A stretch of DNA of 64,000 bases from Brevibacterium linens ATCC 9172 (GCF_900169165.1 NZ_FXYY01000007.1:62001-126000), one strand, 5' to 3'; shown: positions 32,960 through 42,081, counted from the stretch's first letter. Notes: generated from the letters alone by a model not told the origin. Made by a program: numbers and translations.

Positions 32960-35346
32960 GACTCGAACGTGCGAACTCGAAGAAGCCGGTGAACTGGCTC
33001 TCCCTCCTCGGCCTGGTCCTCATCCCGATCATCGTGGCGGCCGGATTCATCCTCGCCACGTGGAAGAGCGGCGATCGTCTCGAGACCATCGAGGCGGCCA
33101 TCGTCAACAACGACGACGGGGCGAAGGTCGACGGCAAGACCGTGCCGATCGGGCGACAGCTGACCAGCGGTCTGGTGGGCGAGGACGAGAACAACATCCA
33201 CTGGGTCATCACCGACGAAGAGGATGCGAAGAACGGGCTGTCCGACGGCACCTACGCCGCGAAGCTGACGATCCCCGAAGGCTTCTCCCGCGCCGTGACC
33301 TCGGTCGATGATGCGAAGTCGGCGACGCAGACGCAGCTCGACGTCGACGTCTCAGGCACCGCTCCGGCGCTCGATACGCAGATCTCCCGATCCGTCGCCG
33401 AGGTGGCGCGGACGACCTTCAACACGCAGATGACCGAGACCTACCTCGACAACATCTACGTCGGCTTCAACAAGATGGGCGACCAGATGAAGGACCTCGG
33501 CGACGCCGCCGGGGAACTCGACAAGGGTGCCGAAGGCCTCAAGGAAGGCACCGGGCAGTCGGCTGAAGGCGCCGGTGAACTCTCCAAGGGCATGGACCAG
33601 CTCGGCACGTCCGGCGGCGAGCTCAAGTCCGGAGCCACGGAGCTGTCGAAGGGCGCCGGCGAACTGTCCAAGGGTGCCTCGGAGATGTCCGGGGGGCTGA
33701 ACGAACTCGACAAGGAGACCTCGAAGCTGCCCGAGAGCACGCAGAAGCTGGCCGACGGCTCCGGTGAGCTCTCCGACGGTGTCCACGAGTACACGAAGTC
33801 CATCGACGAGATCATCAAGGGCTTCGCCGGATCCGGTGACTCGGGTGAGGGCGGCCTCGGCGACATCACGAAGGGCGGCAAGGAGCTCGAAAAAGGCGCC
33901 GAGGGTGTGTCCACGGGGGCCTCCGGCCTCTCCGACGGACTGCACCAGTACCGTGACGGGCTGAAAGACGGCGCCGACAAAGCCGATCAGCTGGCCGGGA
34001 CGAAGCCGAACCTCGACGGGCTCGTCGCCGCGGGCATCATGACCGAAGGCGAGGCCGAGCAGGCACGGGCTCAGATGTGCCCGACCGGCACTCCCGACCA
34101 GGTCTGCCAGGGCATCGAACAGGCCTATGCGCAGGGGTTGCTCAACGGAACCTCGGGTGGACTGAACAAAGCCGTCGACGGGCTCGAACAGGAGCAGGAC
34201 GGCTCGTCCCTCCTCGACGGGTCCGATGAGCTGGCCGACGGCGCATCGGAACTCTCCGACGGGGTGACCAAGTTCGTCAAGGGACTCGAGGACGGCCTCG
34301 GTGACCTGATGAAGGGCATGGAGGACATCTCGAAGAACGCTCCGAAGCTGCTCGAGGCCTCGCAGGGTCTGCGCGACGGAGCCGCCGGGGTCGCCGACGG
34401 AAACCAGCAGCTCGCCGACGGAATGCCGGCCCTGTCCAAGGGCATCGGCAAGGTCGCCGACGGTTCCTCGGAGTTCTCCGACGGTGCCGGTCAGCTCAGC
34501 GATGGGCTGAGCGAATACAGCACCGGCGTCGGCAAATACACCGACGGCGTCTCCGAAGCCGCGACCGGCACCTCAGAGCTAGCCGCCGGCCTCGACGAAC
34601 TCGATGAGGGCACCGGCAAGTACGCGAAGGGTGTGAGCAAATTCGCCGACGGCGTCAAGGACGGTGCCGACGAAGTGCCGTCCTACACGGCTCCGGAGCG
34701 TGATCGCTTGGCCAATGTCGCCTCGGCGAATATCGAATCCCCTGACACGGACAACGTGACGAATGTGCTGGCGGGATCGACGATCGCCCTGCTCATCATG
34801 CTCGCCCTGTGGATCGGCGGACTCGTCACCTACACGGTGCTCAAACCGATCCCGGCGTGGGCACTGCTGTCGACGAAGTCTTCGCTGGCCGTGTGGGCGC
34901 GCGGACTGCTGCCCGGCCTCGTCGTCGGCGTGCTGCAGGCGCTCGTGCTCTCGATCCTCGCGGTCACCGTGATGGACATCGACGCGATCCAAGGCTTCGA
35001 CATCGCAGTGCTCACATTCGTCTCGGCGATCGTATTCATGATCCTGAACTTCGCCCTCGTGGCGTGGTTCGGGGGAGTGGGCAGGTTCCTGTCGGTCATC
35101 GCCGTGGTGCTGGCAGTGGCGGGCCGGACGATCGGTGCGGTGCCGCAGTTCTTCGACTTCGTGGCGCCGATCCTGCCGCTGACTCCGTCGATGAACGGCT
35201 TCGCAGCGATCGCTGCGGGCACCAGCGGGCAGGCTGCCGCCTACGGAGGACTGCTCGCCTGGGCGGTCATCGGCATCGTGATGTCGCTGCTGGCCATCGT
35301 CCGCGCACGGACCACGAAGCCCGAAGCCGCCCTCGAAATGGCGTAG
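32956..35346 (+). CDS. YhgE/Pip domain-containing membrane protein
   Basis: A 796-residue protein of the YhgE/Pip family (related to phage-infection protein Pip, the ABC-2 permease-like fold). It has one N-terminal membrane helix (about 14-34), a conserved extracellular start (IEAAIVNNDDGAKVDGKTVPIGRQL), a very long extracellular region (about 170-570) of repeated short motifs such as ELSKGAGELSKGASEM, and a C-terminal block of about six helices (from residue 600). The repeats (roughly every 7 residues, Gly plus hydrophobic) predict a long coiled or helical rod. The GTG start overlaps the MMPL stop as GTGA, so both are made together under TetR control. A role in exporting or presenting a lipid or polymer with the MMPL pump is inferred. 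Confidence 0.92.
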   Translation: MRLERANSKKPVNWLSLLGLVLIPIIVAAGFILATWKSGDRLETIEAAIVNNDDGAKVDGKTVPIGRQLTSGLVGEDENNIHWVITDEEDAKNGLSDGTYAAKLTIPEGFSRAVTSVDDAKSATQTQLDVDVSGTAPALDTQISRSVAEVARTTFNTQMTETYLDNIYVGFNKMGDQMKDLGDAAGELDKGAEGLKEGTGQSAEGAGELSKGMDQLGTSGGELKSGATELSKGAGELSKGASEMSGGLNELDKETSKLPESTQKLADGSGELSDGVHEYTKSIDEIIKGFAGSGDSGEGGLGDITKGGKELEKGAEGVSTGASGLSDGLHQYRDGLKDGADKADQLAGTKPNLDGLVAAGIMTEGEAEQARAQMCPTGTPDQVCQGIEQAYAQGLLNGTSGGLNKAVDGLEQEQDGSSLLDGSDELADGASELSDGVTKFVKGLEDGLGDLMKGMEDISKNAPKLLEASQGLRDGAAGVADGNQQLADGMPALSKGIGKVADGSSEFSDGAGQLSDGLSEYSTGVGKYTDGVSEAATGTSELAAGLDELDEGTGKYAKGVSKFADGVKDGADEVPSYTAPERDRLANVASANIESPDTDNVTNVLAGSTIALLIMLALWIGGLVTYTVLKPIPAWALLSTKSSLAVWARGLLPGLVVGVLQALVLSILAVTVMDIDAIQGFDIAVLTFVSAIVFMILNFALVAWFGGVGRFLSVIAVVLAVAGRTIGAVPQFFDFVAPILPLTPSMNGFAAIAAGTSGQAAAYGGLLAWAVIGIVMSLLAIVRARTTKPEAALEMA

Positions 35347-35406
35347 CCGCGCTTCGTGGCCGCGGCGCCACGTGTCCGACCCGGCGCCACGCATCACGGC
35401 GCCTCT

Positions 35407-35478
35407 GCGAATAGCCCAGTCTGAGTTGAATAGCCCATGTTTGAAACAGGGCTATTCAACTCAGACTGGGCTGTTCGC
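35407..35478. terminator. 72-nt near-perfect hairpin between convergent genes
   Basis: A 30-nt left arm (35407-35436, starting GCGAATAGCCCAGTCTGAGT) pairs with 35449-35478 with a single G-T mismatch. The 12-base loop contains its own short palindrome (TGTTT G AAACA). It sits 61 bp past the YhgE stop and 45 bp from the stop of the minus-strand FAD protein, so it can end both. It is longer than ordinary terminators. Confidence 0.75.
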
Positions 35479-35522
35479 GTTCGGTGGTCGGTGTCTGGAG
35501 CGCAGCAAAGACGTGCCGAGCT

Positions 35523-37733
35523 TCAGAGGAGGTCGAGGATCGCTTCGGCAGCGGCGTGCGAATCATTGAGGGTCGCCGCATTCGTTCCCGGATTCGCTGC
35601 GATCGCCAGCCCCCACTGCTTCGACGACAGTTGGATCGACAGCGCGAATCGGCGCGGGTGGACTTTGCCTTCGACGTCGATGGTGCGATAGGGCCGAGGA
35701 GTGAGCGCGAGCCCGTTGAGGAACTTCTCCCGACCGTCGTCCAAGGTCAGGCGGGCCGGGGTGAGCTGGCCGCGCTCAAGCATTCCGTACAGCAGGACAT
35801 CGGCGGCACGCGAGACCGAGTTCGTCGGTGAGGCGGCATCGATGACGACGCTGCCCGTGATCGCTCCGGCGGCCTGCGCCGAGGTGACCGTGAAGATCTC
35901 CGGTCGCGGTCGCTGCGCCTCACCTGGGAACCCATGCGCGTCCCGGTTTTCTTCGATGCGCATATCGGGGCCGATGAAGGACACGATCCCCGCCTCGGCG
36001 AGGGCGATGAGTTCGGCGATCCGCTGCGGGGGAGGACCATCGCAGATGCCGGAGACGAAGCCCTCGAACCAGCCGAGGATCTCCATGTCGATGCTCACGC
36101 GGTCGATGTGACCGGCGACGATGAGGTCCTTGAGCAGCAGTCGGGACTGCCACAGCACGGTGAACAGCGCCTTCTCCGGGCTGCCGGTGGGACCGGCCAG
36201 GGAGCTGCGTAGGTCGGTGCGCAGGAAGTCGAGCATCCACTCGTGCAGGGACCCGGGCTCACCGGGTTCACGGCTGGTGAAGAGCTCACCTTCGAGCGGG
36301 TTGAGCAGGGTGTGCAGGGACATGCGGTCGGCGGGATCGGGCACGAGCGCCTCTTCGATCTCCGACCAGGCGAAGGCCTCGCGGGTGACGCGGCCGTGGC
36401 GGGAGGCCTCCTCGGTGGTCGTGGCACTGGCCGATCGTGAAACGCTGGTCGAAGTGCCTGTCGCGCCGACTGTCCCTGTCGCGCCGGCTCCGTCCCCGGC
36501 ACGAGCGGTCGCGGCAGCCCCGGCCTCGGCAACACCGGCATCGCCCGCCTGCTGCGGGTGGGTCTCCTGCCAGGTGCGGCGGGTCAGGTGGCGCGAGACC
36601 GCCTCGCCGATGGCCTCGCGCAGCTGGCCGGGATCATCGGTGAACGCTTCGGGGCGGACCTGGGAGAGCGTGTGATAGTAGGCCAGGCGCAGGTCGGCGA
36701 GGATGAGCGGCCACAGCTGATCATTGAACCGGGCGCCGGCCTTGCGCTCCCCGTCGAGGTTCTCGAGGCCGGCCAGCAGTGCGATGTTGTCCTTCGTGAA
36801 GTACCGCAGCGGCCAATCCCGCCGCGGATGTTCGCGGCAGATCGGTTTGCTGCGATACGGGATTCCGCGTCGTGATCCCAGCGCCAGGCGCGGTTCGTCG
36901 CCGCTGGGCACATAGCGCAGCCGACCGCCGGATTCGGGTTCGAAACGGCCTCCGCGTTCATGAGTGAACAGGGTCTGCAAGTCGAAGTAGTTGAGCCCCA
37001 TGCCGCGGACGATGACCCGCTCACCGGGGGCCACCGCGGTGACGGGGGTTTCCGCGGGCAGGCCCTGCGGCAGGTAGAGCCCGCCGCCCATCTCGGCGAA
37101 CGCGGCGAGCCGGGCGCGCTCCTCCGGCTGGGCGCTGGGAATGTGACCGACGGCGAGCACGACGGCGCCGGCGACGATCGTCGTGCCGTTCTGGCAGCGC
37201 ACGAGCTGCTCGGGGACGGTGGCCCGTGACCCTTGCGAAGCCGGATCGGGGAGATTCATGGTGGGCAGGTCGATGACGGATTCGGCCTTCGTCGGGTGCT
37301 CGACGATCTCGACGAAGGCCGGTGCGCTCGCGCGGATGCGCTTATACGCATCGCGGAGGTAGCGGCCGTAGAGGCTGCGGCTGGGGAAGGTCGAGTGCAG
37401 CGGTTCGGTGCCGCCGTTGTCCAGGTACCACTCGGCCATGGACGGCCCGGCCGGTGCGTCGTCCGGGCCGACGAAGCTGCAGCTGGAGTCGGGGAAGACG
37501 GTCTGCTCGGCGATGGTGGTATTCATCAGCAGAGACTCGGGCTGGTCGGTGCGCCACACGATTCCCGCTCCGGGCGGATAAGGGTCGATGAGGTGGATGC
37601 TCAGCGCGGTCCCGGTGGTGCCGGCGAAGCGCTTCGCCGCCAGCGCCACGAGCCTCTCGAGAACCGTGAGACCCCGCGGTCCGACACCGATGATCGCGAC
37701 CGCGGGGACGGGAGACTGTCGGTCCTGACTCAC
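35523..37733 (-). CDS. FAD/NAD(P)-binding protein (NAD_binding_9-type)
   Basis: A 736-residue flavin-dependent-looking protein. The N-terminus has a dinucleotide-binding motif (VAIIGVGPRGLTVLERL, about 12-28), and a second conserved stretch follows (VVLAVGHIPSAQP near 190-202; GERVIVRGMGLNYFDLQTLF near 240-260). This is the plan of the large actinobacterial FAD-NAD(P)-binding family, some of which act in hydroxylation or siderophore-like pathways. An Ala/Thr/Gly-rich insertion (about 391-445) splits the domain and is probably a disordered loop. The ATG overlaps the end of the LCP gene by 4 bp, so it is co-translated with it. The reaction is unknown. Confidence 0.85.
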   Translation of the reverse strand: MSQDRQSPVPAVAIIGVGPRGLTVLERLVALAAKRFAGTTGTALSIHLIDPYPPGAGIVWRTDQPESLLMNTTIAEQTVFPDSSCSFVGPDDAPAGPSMAEWYLDNGGTEPLHSTFPSRSLYGRYLRDAYKRIRASAPAFVEIVEHPTKAESVIDLPTMNLPDPASQGSRATVPEQLVRCQNGTTIVAGAVVLAVGHIPSAQPEERARLAAFAEMGGGLYLPQGLPAETPVTAVAPGERVIVRGMGLNYFDLQTLFTHERGGRFEPESGGRLRYVPSGDEPRLALGSRRGIPYRSKPICREHPRRDWPLRYFTKDNIALLAGLENLDGERKAGARFNDQLWPLILADLRLAYYHTLSQVRPEAFTDDPGQLREAIGEAVSRHLTRRTWQETHPQQAGDAGVAEAGAAATARAGDGAGATGTVGATGTSTSVSRSASATTTEEASRHGRVTREAFAWSEIEEALVPDPADRMSLHTLLNPLEGELFTSREPGEPGSLHEWMLDFLRTDLRSSLAGPTGSPEKALFTVLWQSRLLLKDLIVAGHIDRVSIDMEILGWFEGFVSGICDGPPPQRIAELIALAEAGIVSFIGPDMRIEENRDAHGFPGEAQRPRPEIFTVTSAQAAGAITGSVVIDAASPTNSVSRAADVLLYGMLERGQLTPARLTLDDGREKFLNGLALTPRPYRTIDVEGKVHPRRFALSIQLSSKQWGLAIAANPGTNAATLNDSHAAAEAILDLL

Positions 37734-39994
37734 CCCTGCTCGCCGGTTCCGCCGTTGGGTCCGGGGTAGCCGGGGAAGTCGTCACCGGGCTCGTAGCCCT
37801 TCGGGTAGCACTTGCCTTCGGCGTTGGGCTCACCCGGTGTCGTCGTTTCGGTGGCGTCCGCCTCGGCGCCGGCCTCATCCGTGGATCCATCCGCGGAATC
37901 GGCCGGTTCCTCGGTGGCGGTGTCTTCCGAACCGTTCTCGGTCGAGTCCGCACTGTCTCCCGACTCCTGGGACGTGCTGCCGTCGTTCGTCGGCTGCGGG
38001 GTCTCCTCGCCGTCGGATGCACCCTTGACCTCGCCGAGGATCCACTTGTGGAGGACGTCGAAGTCGGGGTTGTAGGTGGGGGTGACGTCGTTGTTGATCT
38101 GGACTGTGGTGACGTCGCCCTTCTGCATCATGAGGGCGAGTTCGATGAAGGCAGGAATCTCGTTCTGCGGGATCGACGTGGCGATGTTCCGCGTCGCCGA
38201 GTTCGCGAGCTTCGGATAGGCCGCGGCGATCTCCTGCGGGTCGACCTGCTCGAGCGTGGTCTTGAGCATCCGCTGCTGACGGCACATGCGGTCGTAGTTG
38301 TCGCTGCCTTCGCGGGAGCGGACGTACCAGAGCGCATCCTTGCCCTTGAGCGTCTGCGGGCCCGGATCGACCCAGCCGTAGACCTCGTTCTTCACCCCCG
38401 ACAGCGACTTTCCGCCGCCCATCGGAATGGGACGTTCGACGTCGATCTGCACTCCGCCGATGGCGTCGACGACGTCTTCGAATCCGGCCATGTCGACCGA
38501 TGCCCAATAGTCGAGGTTGAGGCCCAAGGAGCCTTCGACGGCCTGCATCGTCGTCCACATGCCCGGTTCGAGCCCGTGCGCATTGCCTATCTGGTCGGGA
38601 TTCTGCTCACCCCACTGCCACACGGCGTTGATGAGGTCCTCGGACGAGTCGCCGGAGGGTCGGAATCCATCCGGCCAGGCCTTTTCGAGTTCGCTGCCTT
38701 CGGGGAAGATCGGGAACGCGAGATTGCGGGGCACGGAGATGAGCGCGGCATTGCCGGTCTTCGTGTCGATGGAGGCTACGAGCATCGTATCGGGACGAGT
38801 GCCTTCGCGGTCATTGCCGTTGTCGCGGCCCATGAGGAAGACGTTGATATAGGGCTTGTCCGCCCAGAGGTCTTCGGCGCTGTGGGCCTTACCGGTGCTG
38901 TCGCCGAAGAGGCTGGCCACCGTGTCGGACTGGACGCGGGCGAAGACGGAGCCGACGCCCAGCGGGATGCCGATGATGAGCGCCAGGGAGACGACGAGGA
39001 CGCCGGCCAGCTTGTTCTGCCAGGGCCGGTATCGGTGTCCGCGGCGCAGCCCGAGGTGGGACACGACCATCACGAGGATCCAGATCACGGCCACGAGCAC
39101 TGCGGCGATGGCGAGGAAGTTCAGCAGCGAGGGGCTGGCGATGATCGTGGCGATCGCGCGCACGGGTCCCTTGACCAGCAGGTAGACCAGCCCGACGAGC
39201 AGAGTGAGGACGAAGAGCCCGAACACGATGAGTCCGGCGGGCCGGAAGCGTGTGCGCAGCAGTCCGACTCCGGGCAGGAGGGTGCTCAGTGACGTCCAGC
39301 CGACGAGGCTGGGAAACGTCTCACCGAGGCGGGAAGAATGGCGGCGAGCCCGTCCGGGTCCGTGACTGCGGGATTCGGCTGCGTGGCGCTCGCGGGCATC
39401 GCGGCGCGTCGTCGGAGCGGAGTCGGTGACGTCGCCCGGGTGGTCGAATTCCCGGGGATCCCCCGCCGAGGCGGCCGATTCGTCCTGTGCGAATGTGCGC
39501 GGGGCATCGCGGACCGAACCATGCTGTGAGCCGGTGGTCGGATCGTCCTGGGTGTTCGAGCTTGCTGCTGCGGCCACCCCGGCCGCTGACGCTCCGCTGG
39601 CAGCGGCCGCGCGCAGCATGCGGGCTTCGCGTCGCGTACGCGGAGCGACCGGGCGTGGCGGCGGGGCATGCGGTGACCGGGACGAGGCACCCTGACCACG
39701 AGTGCTGTCGCCGAGCCGATTGTCCGCCGGATCGCCGGATGAGCGGGAGCCCGAGCGGAACGAATAGTCGGATCGTGGATCGGTCGACCGGTCGGAGTTC
39801 TGGTTCGAGCGCTGAGGCTGCGACGCCCGAGAATTCTGCTGCGGCGAATTCGACTGCGGCGTCGAGTCGCTCTCACTGGCGGCGGAGTCGCCGCGGAACC
39901 TGGGGCGAGAGGAGGCGCGGAGCCGACGACCTGATGTCTGGGAATCGGGGTCGTTCCCCTGCGGTCCGCGCTTGTCAGGGGGAAACTCTGGCAA
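37730..39994 (-). CDS. LytR-CpsA-Psr (LCP) family wall-polymer ligase
   Basis: LCP proteins attach teichoic acids, arabinogalactan or other polymers to peptidoglycan outside the membrane. The 754-residue protein has a long cytoplasmic Arg/Ser/Pro-rich N-terminus (about 1-215), several membrane helices (about 225-345) and the extracellular LCP domain (about 375-600). Landmarks of that domain are NVFLMGRDNGNDREGTRPDTMLVASID, the SVPRNL motif, and the Arg-rich DALWYVRSREGSDNYDRMCRQQ helix that binds polyprenyl phosphate. An acidic Ser/Thr/Glu-rich tail ends with a Cys-containing Pro/Gly segment. Having more than one membrane helix before the domain is less common than the single-helix type. The start is TTG with GAGGAG eight bases before it. 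First gene of a pair with the FAD protein. Confidence 0.92.
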   Translation of the reverse strand: MPEFPPDKRGPQGNDPDSQTSGRRLRASSRPRFRGDSAASESDSTPQSNSPQQNSRASQPQRSNQNSDRSTDPRSDYSFRSGSRSSGDPADNRLGDSTRGQGASSRSPHAPPPRPVAPRTRREARMLRAAAASGASAAGVAAAASSNTQDDPTTGSQHGSVRDAPRTFAQDESAASAGDPREFDHPGDVTDSAPTTRRDARERHAAESRSHGPGRARRHSSRLGETFPSLVGWTSLSTLLPGVGLLRTRFRPAGLIVFGLFVLTLLVGLVYLLVKGPVRAIATIIASPSLLNFLAIAAVLVAVIWILVMVVSHLGLRRGHRYRPWQNKLAGVLVVSLALIIGIPLGVGSVFARVQSDTVASLFGDSTGKAHSAEDLWADKPYINVFLMGRDNGNDREGTRPDTMLVASIDTKTGNAALISVPRNLAFPIFPEGSELEKAWPDGFRPSGDSSEDLINAVWQWGEQNPDQIGNAHGLEPGMWTTMQAVEGSLGLNLDYWASVDMAGFEDVVDAIGGVQIDVERPIPMGGGKSLSGVKNEVYGWVDPGPQTLKGKDALWYVRSREGSDNYDRMCRQQRMLKTTLEQVDPQEIAAAYPKLANSATRNIATSIPQNEIPAFIELALMMQKGDVTTVQINNDVTPTYNPDFDVLHKWILGEVKGASDGEETPQPTNDGSTSQESGDSADSTENGSEDTATEEPADSADGSTDEAGAEADATETTTPGEPNAEGKCYPKGYEPGDDFPGYPGPNGGTGEQG

Positions 39995-40369
39995 GTTGTC
40001 TACTCCTCAAAAACTGTCTTCTCGTGCACTACGGCCCGCTCGCCGTTCTCGTTTCCGGCGCAGGGCACACCGCGGCCATCGGTATTCCGACCGGTGTCGC
40101 TGCGAGGATCCGAGACCAGACCGCAAAGCACATCACGCCGATTTTACGCCTGGACATTGATGAATGCTGGAATTCCGGTGTGGGGGAGCGGTGCAAAGGG
40201 GGCGTTCGGCCCGGATTCGTGCCCGTCACGGCTGGACACGACTATGACGAAGCCCACTCTCGGAAGCCGCGCTTTGCCCTGGATGGCTCCTTTCCCTTAG
40301 GCTGTATCCCGTAGTGCTGGAGGGTCTGCAGCCGGGCATTTCGCCGGAGCGGATCGCCGCATTGCAGAT
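39995..40369. other. Gap between LCP gene and tRNA-Ser(GCU)
   Basis: 375 bp. It holds the LCP promoter (minus strand, not resolved) and the tRNA promoter at 40274-40303. Short open frames here have no start signal or protein-like composition; no other element was recognised. Confidence 0.6.
40274..40303 (+). promoter_or_regulatory. Promoter of tRNA-Ser(GCU)
   Basis: TTGCCC (40274-40279), an 18-bp spacer and TAGGCT (40298-40303) give a normal -35/-10 pair. The predicted start near 40310 leaves about 60 nt of 5' leader before the tRNA. Confidence 0.6.
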
Positions 40370-40458
40370 GGAGTCGTGGCTGAGCGGCCGAAAGCGTCAC
40401 CCTGCTAAGGTGAAGTCCTCCAATAGGGGGACCGTGGGTTCAAATCCCACCGGCTCCG
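40370..40458 (+). tRNA. tRNA-Ser (anticodon GCU)
   Basis: An 89-nt class II tRNA. Acceptor GGAGTCG pairs with CGGCTCC (40451-40457, one G-U), discriminator G. The anticodon loop CTGCTAA has GCT at 40404-40406 between CACC and GGTG. A long variable arm (about AGTCCTCCAATAGGGGGACC) and the T arm GGGTTCAAATCCC follow. CCA is not encoded. Confidence 0.97.
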
Positions 40459-40467
40459 CAGAACGGG

Positions 40468-40509
40468 AAACCCCCGCGTACCGCTGGAACAAGCGGATCG
40501 CGGGGGTTT
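40468..40509 (+). terminator. Terminator of tRNA-Ser(GCU)
   Basis: AAACCCCCGCG (40468-40478) pairs with CGCGGGGGTTT (40499-40509), followed by a T-run; a small inner hairpin (CCGCT and AGCGG) branches from the loop. Confidence 0.9.
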
Positions 40510-40535
40510 TCTGATCCCGCCATTTCCACTCATGA

Positions 40536-40593
40536 GCGGCTTCAAAATGCATGTGTGGTGATCTGGATCAGGGCGCATAAATTTTGAAGCCGC
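40536..40593. repeat. 58-bp palindromic dispersed element, copy 2 (behind tRNA-Ser GCU)
   Basis: Arms GCGGCTTCAAAATGCATG and CATAAATTTTGAAGCCGC surround TGATCTGGATCA. It matches the reverse complement of copy 1 (23783-23840) over all 58 positions with about nine differences. It lies 26 bp past the tRNA terminator and about 150 bp before the lipoprotein gene. Confidence 0.85.
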
Positions 40594-40743
40594 GAGTGCC
40601 GAGAACTGTGTTCGTCTCGACTTATGTTCGATGTAGTGAAAGTTCACCTGTTCGGGGTACGGTGATCGGCGTCCGCCCCGCGCCACCGGAGCTCACCAGC
40701 AGAGATGCTGCTCCGGCGACTACTGAGGAGAACTCCCATCGCT

Positions 40744-41364
40744 ATGCCCCTGATCCGCAGGGCAGCTCTGTCCGCTGCCGCCGCCGCTCTGGCGCTGACC
40801 CTGACCGCCTGCACATCCGGAGACGATGCAGAGGACCCGAACCCCGAGGGCACTGAGACCCAAGGAGCCGGCCAGGAGTCCGGCGAGGCCGCAGGATCGA
40901 CCGAAGACACCGGATCCGCCGAGGCGGCCGGCCTCGATCCGAATGATCTTCCCGATCCCGTCGCCTCCCAGGAGATCCCCGCGACTGTCGAGGGCGATGA
41001 CACGGCCACGATGACTGTCGCGCTGTTCCCGCTGAAGCGTCAGGGCGAAACTGTCGTGGCGCAGTTCGCGTTCACCGTGAACTCGGACAAGGCAGACGAG
41101 GATGATGACGGCGACGATCTCTATGGCTACCTCGGCGATGCAAGTTGGACTCCGTTCCTCGTCGACTCGCAGAATCTGCGCAAGCACCATGTGCTCAAGT
41201 ACACCGTCGATCGAGCGCAGACCGGGTATCAGAGTACGACGTTCAAACCCGGCCAGACCCACTACGCATTCGCTGTCTTCGCGGCCCCGCCGCCGGATGT
41301 GAACGAGGTCGAGGTCTCCGTCGTCGACGGAATGAACCTCGTCACCGGAGTGACGATCTCGTGA
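40744..41364 (+). CDS. Secreted lipoprotein of unknown function
   Basis: A 206-residue lipoprotein. The signal peptide MPLIRRAALSAAAAALALTL ends in the lipobox LTAC, so Cys23 would be lipidated and the protein held on the outer face of the membrane. An acidic Gly/Glu/Thr-rich linker (about 24-70) leads to a beta-rich domain (TMTVALFPLKRQGETVVAQFAF; GYLGDASWTPFLVDSQN; FKPGQTHYAFAVFAAPP), which resembles no family I can name. The start is ATG 40744; a GAGGAG site lies rather far upstream (13 nt). Its stop overlaps the start of the OmpA-domain gene as GTGA, so the two act together, probably at the cell envelope. Confidence 0.85.
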   Translation: MPLIRRAALSAAAAALALTLTACTSGDDAEDPNPEGTETQGAGQESGEAAGSTEDTGSAEAAGLDPNDLPDPVASQEIPATVEGDDTATMTVALFPLKRQGETVVAQFAFTVNSDKADEDDDGDDLYGYLGDASWTPFLVDSQNLRKHHVLKYTVDRAQTGYQSTTFKPGQTHYAFAVFAAPPPDVNEVEVSVVDGMNLVTGVTIS

Positions 41365-41963
41365 GGTCCGCAGTCTCCGGTCCTGCAGCGGTGATCCTTG
41401 CTGCCGGCATTGTCATCGCCGGCCCACCCGCATTCGCGTTCGCAGACTCCGTGACTCCGCAGGACATCGCCGACCGAGATGCCCCGACGCCGGATGACTT
41501 CACCGATCCCGACCAGTCGCAGATCGACGAGAGCATCGTCGAACTCGAACCGGGGATCCATGACCTGGAGAAGGGAATCGAAGACGTCGAAACGACGAAG
41601 GCCAGCGGCGGCGACACCGTGGTCACGCTCGACACAGACATCCTCTTCGACTTCGACTCGTCCGAACTGAGCGACGCCGCGATGAAGAAGATCAAAGACC
41701 TCGTCACGGACCTGCCGACCGACTCCGAGATCACTGTCGGCGGGCATACGGACTCCAATGGCGACGACGACTACAACAAGAAGCTCTCCGAAGACCGCGC
41801 GAAGGCCGTCGCCGAGGTGCTCACCTCCGAGAACTCGGACCTCGACGTGACTGCGAAGGGATTCGGCGAGTCCGACCCCGTTGCGTCGAATGAGAAGGGC
41901 GGCAAGGACGACCCCGAAGGTCGGGCGAAGAACCGCCGCGTCGAAATCCGCTACGAAGACTGA
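41361..41963 (+). CDS. OmpA-like peptidoglycan-binding domain protein
   Basis: 200 residues from GTG 41361. A signal sequence (VRSAVSGPAAVILAAGIVIAG, processed near PPAFAFA) exports it. Then comes an acidic helical stretch (about 35-75) and a C-terminal OmpA domain (about 85-200): LDTDILFDFDSSELSDAAMKKI, GGHTDSNGDDDYNKKLSEDRAKAV and GRAKNRRVEIRY. The Asp and Arg residues that bind the diaminopimelate of peptidoglycan are in these last two segments and are present. No membrane anchor is seen after cleavage, so it is probably retained by wall binding and by its lipoprotein partner, with which it overlaps by 4 bp. Confidence 0.92.
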   Translation: MRSAVSGPAAVILAAGIVIAGPPAFAFADSVTPQDIADRDAPTPDDFTDPDQSQIDESIVELEPGIHDLEKGIEDVETTKASGGDTVVTLDTDILFDFDSSELSDAAMKKIKDLVTDLPTDSEITVGGHTDSNGDDDYNKKLSEDRAKAVAEVLTSENSDLDVTAKGFGESDPVASNEKGGKDDPEGRAKNRRVEIRYED

Positions 41964-42044
41964 GCCCGTCCCCAGCCCGACGATCCGTTCCCTGCTGGCT
42001 CCACCGTCGGTGACACCCGGGAGCGGCGGCACGAGCGCTGCTGT

Positions 42045-42081
42045 ACCCGCAGATGAGAACTGAGAACCCGCAGACGAGAAC
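42045..42081. repeat. Two-copy 21-bp-period repeat after the OmpA gene
   Basis: ACCCGCAGATGAGAAC (42045-42060) recurs with one change at 42066-42081, about 80 bp after the OmpA stop codon. Confidence 0.65.
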
